From NCBI RefSeq assembly GCF_963677195.1, contig NZ_OY781918.1, positions 3,770,923-3,834,922 of the forward strand: a stretch of DNA of 64,000 nucleotides, given 5' to 3'. Positions 37,686 through 44,733 of the stretch are shown here, piece by piece (positions within the stretch are counted from its first letter, which is position 1; every line of letters starts with the position of its first letter). This DNA is from an uncultured Marinifilum sp. (GTDB lineage: Bacteria; Bacteroidota; Bacteroidia; Bacteroidales; Marinifilaceae). The position numbers and the translations under genes are program-made. The notes under the pieces were generated by a model. It was not told the origin of the DNA. It saw nothing but the letters and a program-made list of their open reading frames with translations, and ran no database searches.

Positions 37686-38741
37686 TTATCCGCCAAAAGA
37701 CGCTTTTACATTTCTACTTCTCATGATTACCCAAATTACTACAGGACCACCAAACAAAGCTGTTACTGAATTAATGGGGAGTGTATTTTGATTTCCAGGC
37801 AATTGGGAGAAAATATCGCAAATTAACATGATAGCCGACCCAATTAAAACAACTGCAGGCATTAGTATTTTGTGGCTTGCGGTTCTGAATATGGCACGGG
37901 CAATATGAGGAACTGCAACACCTATAAAAGCAATAGGTCCTGTAAAAGCTGTTAAGGTACCAGCTATTAATGCGGTGCTTATAATCACAACAATTCGGGT
38001 TCTGTTAACCGATATTCCTACTCCTCTTGCATAATTTTCTCCAAGAAGCAAGGCATCCATTGGTTTAATAAGAAAAAATGCCAAAACTAATCCTGTAAAA
38101 ACAATTGGTCCCATCACCTGCATTTCGTTCCAGGTTACTCCTGCTAACGAACCAAATGTCCAAACTATAAAACTCTGTATTTGTTCTGGATCGCTAAAAT
38201 ATTGCAAAATGTTTACAACAGCACCTGTAATACTTCCAAACATGATTCCAATAATTAACAAAGAAACACTATCGGATATTCGAATGGAAGCTAGTGCAAC
38301 CAACAGAAATACCAAAGAAGCTCCTGCAACAGCAGCAACAACGAAAGCCCAACTCCCTAAAAATGCTGAAATCGCACCAAAAAATGTTGGTACAATGGCC
38401 GACGCCATGACCATTAATGCCACTCCCAGACTTGCACCCGAGCTAATTCCCAATACATACGGACCAGCCAAAGGGTTTCGAAACAGAGTTTGCATCATCA
38501 ATCCTGTTACCGACAATCCTGCCCCCACAAAAATGGCCGTTAAGGCTTTGGGCAATCTAAAATTTAATACAATATAATTCCATGAACTTTTCACATCACC
38601 ACCTGAAAGGATGGCAAATACTTTTTCAAACGGAATATCTACCGATCCAAAAATCAAATCCATTAAAAATACTCCTAAAATAGTTAGAACGAGTACTCCA
38701 AATAAAATGGAAACAAGCTTTCCGCTTTTTTTTATCACCAT
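37686..38741 (-). CDS. btuC: Corrinoid ABC transporter permease (BtuC-like, FecCD family)
   Basis: A 351-residue FecCD permease with about ten membrane segments. Family motifs include RLPKALTAIFVGAGLSVTG (about 62-80), LAGPYVLGISSGASLG (near 91-106) and the late GPIAFIGVAVPHIAR segment (near 267-281). It forms the inner-membrane channel with BtuD. It lies 7 bp after btuF and 8 bp before btuD. Confidence 0.93.
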   Translation of the reverse strand: MVIKKSGKLVSILFGVLVLTILGVFLMDLIFGSVDIPFEKVFAILSGGDVKSSWNYIVLNFRLPKALTAIFVGAGLSVTGLMMQTLFRNPLAGPYVLGISSGASLGVALMVMASAIVPTFFGAISAFLGSWAFVVAAVAGASLVFLLVALASIRISDSVSLLIIGIMFGSITGAVVNILQYFSDPEQIQSFIVWTFGSLAGVTWNEMQVMGPIVFTGLVLAFFLIKPMDALLLGENYARGVGISVNRTRIVVIISTALIAGTLTAFTGPIAFIGVAVPHIARAIFRTASHKILMPAVVLIGSAIMLICDIFSQLPGNQNTLPINSVTALFGGPVVIWVIMRSRNVKASFGG

Positions 38742-38748
38742 AGCTCTT

Positions 38749-39933
38749 CTATTTCAGTTTTTGATAAAAATACAAATCATAATCAGGTAAAATTTCGGGA
38801 TGTAGAATTTTTATTACGTCTTTAAAAACAACATCCGGCTGCATAACACCAGATTCGTACCAATCATTAGCTCCACTTCCTTTCATGCGTTTGGTATAAC
38901 AATACACCTCTTTATTTTTAAAGGATTCAAACAATGAATATCTGTCATCCAAGCCTTTCAAATCTTCCATTGTGCTACATTGTCCGGGTCCAAACCAAAT
39001 ATCTGCATCTTGTTGTTTGTCAAATACAACTTCAAAGCTTAATGGAATACTTCCACTTGAAGCGTCAGAAAACCAGCAGTAATCCGCTTTAGCATCACGT
39101 AAAAACTGGGCCAAATAGGATTGACCTCCCGGCATATACCAAGTTCCTTTAAAATTGTATCCCGATAAAATACTTGGCTTAGACTCCACTTTTTTCACTA
39201 AAGATTTCAACTCATTATATCTTGCTTCAATCTGATTAAAGTGTATTTCTGCTTCGGCTTCCTTATTAAAAAAAGCGGCAATAAACTTAGCCCATTCGGC
39301 ACGTGCCAAAGGAGAGGATTCCATCCATTCGATATTATATGCTACTGGCAAACCTGCTTGCATCAACTTGGTTTCCCGCTCTGTAATTTTCATGAAACCA
39401 GCTACCATCACCAAATCAGGATCCAGCTCAACAATTTTCTCAAAATTTAAACTTTCGGCATGCCCCACAGCCTGAATTGTTCCATTTTTTGCCTTTTTAT
39501 CTAACTCTTCATCGTAAATCCTATCTCTTAACGATACTGCAACAATCTTATCTTCTACACCTAAAAATTTTAAAATCCCTATTTGTGTACTCGACAAGGC
39601 AGCAATACTTTTCACAGGAACTTCAACCAGCAATCCATCAGTAGGCAGGTTCTCTATTACAGCTTCACCCCTATTTTTCAGATAGTATTTTTGAAACACT
39701 TTGCCTGGGTTCCATGGATCCCAAACGATCAACTCTTTCAAACCACTCTGAGCCAGTTTAATTTGAAAACCTTGGGCATACTTTAAATTTGATTGATAAT
39801 AAAAAGAAGAATCAACAGAAGATTCTTGCAAATTACCTTCCCTTTTTTTGGGAGAATGATTTGATTGACAAGCCGAAACACCTACAAAAACGAGGATAAC
39901 GACTCCTACACAAAATGACCTTACTAAATTCAT
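38749..39933 (-). CDS. btuF: Corrinoid ABC transporter substrate-binding lipoprotein (BtuF-like)
   Basis: A class III periplasmic binding protein, 394 residues from the preferred ATG at 39933 (MNLVRSF), with GGAAG as a ribosome binding site; an in-frame TTG at 39945 is less likely. The lipobox is VSAC (lipidated Cys22). The two-lobe fold contains the VVAVSLRDR and EKIVELDPDLVMV elements typical of BtuF/FhuD-like proteins. It should deliver corrinoid to BtuCD. A 15-nt palindrome CCACAATAATTGTGG just upstream overlaps the start region and may affect translation. Confidence 0.9.
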   Translation of the reverse strand: MNLVRSFCVGVVILVFVGVSACQSNHSPKKREGNLQESSVDSSFYYQSNLKYAQGFQIKLAQSGLKELIVWDPWNPGKVFQKYYLKNRGEAVIENLPTDGLLVEVPVKSIAALSSTQIGILKFLGVEDKIVAVSLRDRIYDEELDKKAKNGTIQAVGHAESLNFEKIVELDPDLVMVAGFMKITERETKLMQAGLPVAYNIEWMESSPLARAEWAKFIAAFFNKEAEAEIHFNQIEARYNELKSLVKKVESKPSILSGYNFKGTWYMPGGQSYLAQFLRDAKADYCWFSDASSGSIPLSFEVVFDKQQDADIWFGPGQCSTMEDLKGLDDRYSLFESFKNKEVYCYTKRMKGSGANDWYESGVMQPDVVFKDVIKILHPEILPDYDLYFYQKLK

Positions 39934-40034
39934 TTTCTTCCACAATAATTGTGGGGAAAGTTGACCGGAAAATACAATTCACAAAATTATACCTTCGTTA
40001 CTCAGTTCCCCGAAGTTACGAAACAGTTTATTTA

Positions 40035-40165
40035 TCAGGCAGGTATTCCGACTCAGCTTACATATTCATGAAAGCATTACGGCTGCGGGGACAGTTCCGG
40101 ATTCTCACCAGATTCCCTTTCATTCCCTATGGGAAACCCAATTGCTGCAAAGCTATGTAATATTT
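40035..40165 (-). promoter_or_regulatory. Cobalamin riboswitch upstream of btuFCD
   Basis: On the minus strand, AAAGGGAATCTGGTGAGAATCC is followed by GTCCCCGCAGCCGTAA, and the 3' closing GAGTCGGAATACCTGCC is about 70 nt later. This is the cobalamin riboswitch core, with GCAGCCGTAA replacing the GCCACTGT form seen in the other copy. It lies about 100 bp upstream of btuF, so corrinoid should repress the whole transporter operon. Confidence 0.93.
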
Positions 40166-40249
40166 TGGAAATATCAGATATATTAAAATACGCAATAATA
40201 AAGAACAAGTAAGTTTTAGCTGTTTTCTACAAAAATTTAAAAATGATAT

Positions 40250-41254
40250 CTATAATAAATTATCCATTTGCACTTTTAATTTCTCAGAAAACTCATCCAT
40301 ATTTTTTGTGATAAATTCATGAATTACAATATTTGGCTGAATTTGAGATACAATTTCCTTTACTCTGGAAGTTTGAAATGGCAAATGCTGATCGATTTTT
40401 AAAACATGGTTTCGAGCACTTGAATATTTATCGGAAAAATTAAGATTTGACCAATTTTCAGGCAAACCTTTTTGTACTTGCTTAATCTGATAATCGCCCG
40501 ATAAGCTACAATTCAAATGTAAGCTCTTAATTCTGTCTTGTACTTCTTTAGACAAACGAGATATTCTATCTAATACAAAATCAATAGCTTCATCTTCACA
40601 ACGCAAAGCAATATTTGTATTCATTAAATGGCCGGTATCGAGTAAAAAATTCCAATTCGAAAAATTTAACCTGCCAGCAAAATCGTCCACTTCGGCCGGG
40701 AATAAGAAATCTAAACCTGGCCACCACAAATTCTCTATAGCTAGAGTAACTGGTGGTTCACCATTAGAAAACTCATGTGCAGTCATGTTTAGCATATCGG
40801 CAAAGCTAGTCAACACCTCTACATTTTTATAAGTAAAATCGCGAGTAAATGAATGTTCTAATTCCACATGAGCAGCATGTAAAACCGCATGTGCAGGATT
40901 AAATATACTGGCATATTCCCAAATTTGTTTTTGGGTAGCAATCATATCTTTTTTATTACTTCCTCCACAGCAAAATTTTAAATTCTCAGAGCTTATTTCC
41001 GGAAAATATGATTTAGCAGCTCCATCTCCTTTTCTCCAAACATCTAACCAGCTTACCCAAAACGGTAAATGCACACTTTTTACAATCTCTTTTGGAATCT
41101 CTTTATCTGGAAAATCATAACCAATTAGAAGCTCAACACCATCCAACTCTTTCGATTCTATATATTCCCCTAATCCTTTCCATCCATTTTCAAATCGATT
41201 TAAATCTGATGGATAAACAGAAAAGTCAATCAAGTTTTGATAATTCATATACAA
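40250..41254 (-). CDS. TIM-barrel protein, sugar phosphate isomerase/epimerase-like
   Basis: A 334-residue protein with the pattern of the xylose isomerase-like TIM barrel (AP endonuclease 2 family): HAAHVELEH near 124-132, LAIENLWW near 167-174, LLDTGHLMN near 203-211 and a C-terminal IVIHEF. The His/Glu/Asp residues fit a divalent metal site. Activity is unknown. It lies upstream of the btuF riboswitch in the same direction but with its own promoter region, so a functional link to corrinoids is only suggested. Start at MYMNYQN; the second Met is also possible. Confidence 0.75.
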   Translation of the reverse strand: MYMNYQNLIDFSVYPSDLNRFENGWKGLGEYIESKELDGVELLIGYDFPDKEIPKEIVKSVHLPFWVSWLDVWRKGDGAAKSYFPEISSENLKFCCGGSNKKDMIATQKQIWEYASIFNPAHAVLHAAHVELEHSFTRDFTYKNVEVLTSFADMLNMTAHEFSNGEPPVTLAIENLWWPGLDFLFPAEVDDFAGRLNFSNWNFLLDTGHLMNTNIALRCEDEAIDFVLDRISRLSKEVQDRIKSLHLNCSLSGDYQIKQVQKGLPENWSNLNFSDKYSSARNHVLKIDQHLPFQTSRVKEIVSQIQPNIVIHEFITKNMDEFSEKLKVQMDNLL

Positions 41255-41663
41255 TAATGCTTTTTTTTCTCTATTACTAATTAAAAATAGGGTATAATTA
41301 AAAATTCAGTCAAAAATAGTTTTAATCGAGCACATTTACACCCACCCTACTTCAAAAATCTGATCACTTTTTTTATGCCATGAAGAAAAAAATGACGTTT
41401 TGGGCATTTTTGAGAAAATTCGAAAACGTTATCATAAAATATAAAATGCCATTTTCATGTTAATAATGATAAAATTCTTTATTAAATGTTCGTAATGCAA
41501 ACAATTTCGGGACATAGCGCAACCGTTATAAGTTAATTTTTGTGTTAAAAAATGGATTTTCGAGCATTTTATTTAGATCATTTCTACGAAAATTACATAG
41601 ATTTACAATATCAGTTTACAACAAAACAAACAACTGATTTTATTAACATTAAAATTTTATAAC
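41255..41663. other. Divergent intergenic region
   Basis: 409 bp between the TIM-barrel gene (minus) and a secreted protein gene (plus). A long imperfect inverted repeat, ACGTTTTGGG ... CGAAAACGT (about 41393-41432), could be an operator. A TAGATTTAC element near 41600 resembles the -7 box of Bacteroidota promoters, but no TTG at the right distance was found. Confidence 0.4.
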
Positions 41664-42257
41664 ATGAAAACAAAAAATTTAAAAGGAATCGTATTGGGAG
41701 TAATACTATTCTTAGGAACAAGTTCGGTATTTGCAACAGGTAATATCCGTATTAACCCTTATTTGAATACAGAATTTTCAATTGTATCAATTATTAATCC
41801 AACAGAGTCTGCACTAAAAATGAAGATTTATGATAATGATGGAAATCTTTACTATTCTAGAAAAGTAAGTAGTGCGACTACCGATCAAAAATTATTCGAC
41901 TTTTCTTATTTAGATAATGGAACTTACAAAATTGTTTTGTCTGGTGAAAACGAAACCATTGAAAAAGAATTTAAAGTTGAGGATAACAAATTGATTACAG
42001 AAAACACTAAAGAAGTTGCTGAAAAGACACTATTTAGAACAGAAGAAAACAGTTTATTTGTAACCTATTTATCGTTTGATAATAACAATTTTAACCTTTC
42101 TATTCTTGACTCTTTTGGAAACGAAGTATTTGAAGAATCATACGATTCAGAGCCTACGTTTTCTAAGAAATTTAATGTAGAAGCATTACCAAAAGGAGAA
42201 TATAAAGTACGCCTAATTTCGAACGCAAAAGAGTACAATTATGCTTTCAGAAAATAG
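41664..42257 (+). CDS. Secreted protein with two beta-sandwich-like repeats
   Basis: A 197-residue protein with a signal peptide (about 1-25, SVFA). Two similar halves (about 30-105 and 115-197) each have SILNPTES/LSILDSFG-like strands and end in a YKIVL/YKVRL motif, as in Bacteroidota DUF3244-like or sorting-domain-like folds. No enzyme motif is seen. Function unknown; a periplasmic or surface location is expected. A terminator follows. Confidence 0.65.
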   Translation: MKTKNLKGIVLGVILFLGTSSVFATGNIRINPYLNTEFSIVSIINPTESALKMKIYDNDGNLYYSRKVSSATTDQKLFDFSYLDNGTYKIVLSGENETIEKEFKVEDNKLITENTKEVAEKTLFRTEENSLFVTYLSFDNNNFNLSILDSFGNEVFEESYDSEPTFSKKFNVEALPKGEYKVRLISNAKEYNYAFRK

Positions 42258-42308
42258 TGACCAAAGTGAGTCTTGCGACCAGATGATTCAAAAGAATCAT
42301 TCATATTT

Positions 42309-42352
42309 AATAAGTGTATCCCATGAGAAATCAGAGATGCACTTATTTTTTT
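42309..42352 (+). terminator. Intrinsic terminator
   Basis: AATAAGTGTAT (42309-42319) pairs with ATGCACTTATT (42337-42347), with one G-U pair, followed by a T-run. It ends the secreted protein gene. Confidence 0.82.
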
Positions 42353-42371
42353 GACATTATACAAAAATTAT

Positions 42372-43202
42372 TTATTTCAATTCTGTTCTTTCCCTACTCA
42401 AAAAATCATAATAAGGTAAATTATAATCTTGTACTTTAGCAAATAATTCCTGAGCTTTTTCTTTATCGCCCATCTCTACATAAGTTTTTACAAGAATTGC
42501 ATTTCTTAACAATTCTATATTTTCATCTACAGCATCTACAGAATTAATATCCTTTAATCTTTTTTTTGGGCTCTTATTCAAACATGATAACAATTCAACT
42601 TTTTGAGACAGCTCTTTATTTTTATTTTTTTTCAACTTCTTAAGTCCTAACTTAAAATAATGGTTACTTTGAGTTCTCATTAAAAACCTAGTTTTATACT
42701 CCGTTTTCTCATAAATTTCCTGATAACACATTGCCAATTTTAGAATTTCGTTGATATCACTATCATCCTCACGAACATTTTTTTCAAGTTTGTAAATATC
42801 TTTACAATCAAACATAAATTCATCCAAAACTGTTTTCATAGTATTTAAACCTTTGTAGCCAGTATAATTCTGATATTGATGATTCCATGCATCCACAACA
42901 AAAACTTTTGGAATAGCATTTATGGTAAAATCAGGATTTGCGAAATCGCTACTAACATCTATCTTAACAAAAACATATTTATCGGCATAAACATTTATAT
43001 CCTCATTTTCCCAAACATCATTATTCATTTTTTCACACGGACCACACCATGTAGCCCAACAATCAACTATAATTAATTTATTTTGGGCTTTAGCTATTTC
43101 TTTAGCTAAACTAAACGAATCCAGCCAGTTTATTTGTGCATGACTATACGCACCAGTAAATAAAATTAAGATTAGCAATAAAGTTCCTTTTGATACTTTC
43201 AT
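42372..43202 (-). CDS. Exported thioredoxin-fold protein
   Basis: A 276-residue protein with a signal peptide (about 1-23, SHAQ). The thioredoxin domain (about 30-145) has the active site WCGPC (C53, C56), and its ATWCGPCEKM context is close to the DsbD/thioredoxin_7 branch. A helical C-terminal half (about 150-276, TPR-like in composition) follows. It probably reduces or isomerises disulfides, or handles reactive cysteines, in the periplasm. It has no tightly linked partner. Confidence 0.85.
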   Translation of the reverse strand: MKVSKGTLLLILILFTGAYSHAQINWLDSFSLAKEIAKAQNKLIIVDCWATWCGPCEKMNNDVWENEDINVYADKYVFVKIDVSSDFANPDFTINAIPKVFVVDAWNHQYQNYTGYKGLNTMKTVLDEFMFDCKDIYKLEKNVREDDSDINEILKLAMCYQEIYEKTEYKTRFLMRTQSNHYFKLGLKKLKKNKNKELSQKVELLSCLNKSPKKRLKDINSVDAVDENIELLRNAILVKTYVEMGDKEKAQELFAKVQDYNLPYYDFLSRERTELK

Positions 43203-43574
43203 AGTTTTTATTATAAATTTTACAATCTAACAATACATTACAGCAAGAATGCAAACTAAATACGACACTCTTACAATGCAATAATTAATATAATAACAAT
43301 TCATTTTTACGAATTCCATCTTACAATAAAGTTATTCAATAAACAACTCCACACATTAAACTTAATAATTTATTTTTAAACATTAAGCTTAATTTATAAA
43401 ATTATGCTAAACTTTTACTTTACATTATAAGAATATTCTCGATTCATTAATTTATAAAAGAAATTCAAAGAATAGTACATTATAATATTACTTGTATTTG
43501 TGTAGAGGAAAAGATATATTCACACCAAATTAAACAGATTATTCAACCTTTTTAAGGATATTAAAAAAGACACT
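43203..43574. other. AT-rich intergenic region
   Basis: 372 bp, very AT-rich, between divergent genes. No open frame, hairpin or confident promoter was identified. Confidence 0.45.
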
Positions 43575-43865
43575 ATGAAAAAATTATTGTTTGCAATTGC
43601 AATCTGCGGATTCGTTTTAACCTCATGTGGAAACAAAACAAAAAAAGCTTGTTCTGAAGATAAAGACTGTTGTTCTAAAGAAAAAACAGAAACCAGTATC
43701 AATCTTGAAAAAAAATCTGAAGAAGCTTGTAGTCATGATTGCTCGAACTGTTCTCATACAGCAAAAACAGAAGAAACAAAAAAAGAAGAATGTTGCTCCA
43801 AAAAGGAAGAGACAAAATCAGAATGTAAAGATGATTGCTCTAATGAATGCAACAAAAAATCTTAA
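43575..43865 (+). CDS. Small Cys/Lys/Glu-rich lipoprotein
   Basis: A 96-residue protein with a lipoprotein signal peptide (lipobox LTSC, Cys18). The mature part has eleven more cysteines, including two CC pairs, set in Lys/Glu-rich spacers, plus histidines. The repeated C-x(3-6)-C spacing suggests metal binding or a disulfide-rich anchor. It has no close family I recognise. It faces away from the exported thioredoxin gene 372 bp away; a link between the two is inference. A second, overlapping frame (43627-43887) is a shadow of it. Confidence 0.7.
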   Translation: MKKLLFAIAICGFVLTSCGNKTKKACSEDKDCCSKEKTETSINLEKKSEEACSHDCSNCSHTAKTEETKKEECCSKKEETKSECKDDCSNECNKKS

Positions 43866-44330
43866 TTTAAGATACTTTCTACAATAAGCCATGAGGAATA
43901 TCTTCATGGCTTTTTTTACCATTAGATGTTATAAATGAAGAAAATCTAATATCCCAACATTAAAAAAATTACTACAAATAGTTTAATACTTCTAGTTTTA
44001 ATTTACCTTCTCAGAAAAAGTATAACTTTATATTTAAAATTCGAATGTATTTATTTTGATATAAATGTAAAATAATATTTCACTTATTAATAAAAGTAGC
44101 TCCAATTCTAAAATAAAGTACAAAGTATTTTAGATCAATCACTTAACTGACACTTTGCCAACTAATATCTTTAGTATAGATTTTAAAATTGAACATATTT
44201 AGCTCAAAATTATTGCAGAAATTTTAAAAATTAAAATATAATTTTATTTGGATTAACTTAAAATACCATTTTTTATAAAACCTTTTTGAAACAATGGGCG
44301 TACAACATGCAAAACGATTTCCGTTTTTAA

Positions 44331-44380
44331 GGTTTAAAGTGAATAGATAGAAGAGGATGGAGTGGTTACCATCCTCTTTT
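44331..44380 (+). ncRNA. Candidate small structured RNA or terminator, copy 1
   Basis: A TTTAAAGTGAATA box is followed by an 8-bp stem GAGGATGG/CCATCCTC (44353-44360 and 44369-44376) closing the loop AGTGGTTA, then a T-run. It matches copy 2 in order and loop. No coding gene precedes it within 450 bp, so it may be the 3' end of a short RNA. Confidence 0.5.
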
Positions 44381-44540
44381 GTATTTTATTAGCCTACAAT
44401 TCTTCACGATTATATATAGACTTAATAGTCTTAAACTTCTATTCTTAAACAAGTAATAACTTTCACAATTAAAAAATATTAAACTTTTATTGAATATAAA
44501 ATCTTATTTCATATATTGCAAGTGAATTTTTTTCGGAAAA

Positions 44541-44591
44541 TTCAGGTTTTAAAGTGAATATGAAAAGGACGGAGTGGTTGCCGTCCTTTTT
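44541..44591 (+). ncRNA. Candidate small structured RNA or terminator, copy 2
   Basis: A TTTTAAAGTGAATA box is followed by the stem AAGGACGG/CCGTCCTT (44565-44572 and 44581-44588) closing the loop AGTGGTTG, then a T-run. Relative to copy 1 the stem changes at two pairs with both partners changed. A promoter-like TTG-N19-TATATTGC at 44490-44519 would start a transcript of about 65-70 nt. Confidence 0.52.
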
Positions 44592-44683
44592 CGCAACTCC
44601 CCCTTTATTATAAATTCCTGTATCTGGAATAATACTAACAGAAAGTTTATAATCATTAAATTGACTAAAAATAATAGCAAAAA

Positions 44684-44714
44684 AAAGCGGAAAATCAATC
44701 TGACTCTCCGCTTT
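44684..44714 (-). terminator. Intrinsic terminator of the AsmA-like gene
   Basis: AAAGCGGA (44684-44691) pairs with TCCGCTTT (44707-44714). On the minus strand a T-run follows, 20 bp after the AsmA-like stop codon. Confidence 0.82.
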
Positions 44715-44733
44715 CTAACTTATTTTATTTATT

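Larger units (their letters stand above)
43866..44683. other. Gene-free region with two paired hairpins
   Basis: About 820 bp of very AT-rich sequence without a credible gene. It holds two related GC-rich hairpins (44353-44376 and 44565-44588), listed separately. Apart from these, nothing stands out except a possible promoter (TTG at 44490, TATATTGC at 44512) before the second hairpin. Confidence 0.6.

Noticed and set aside
43627..43887. An 86-codon frame overlapping the Cys-rich lipoprotein
   Set aside because: It is the same A/G-rich DNA read one base off, giving Lys/Gln runs; the lipoprotein frame has a signal peptide and lipobox.
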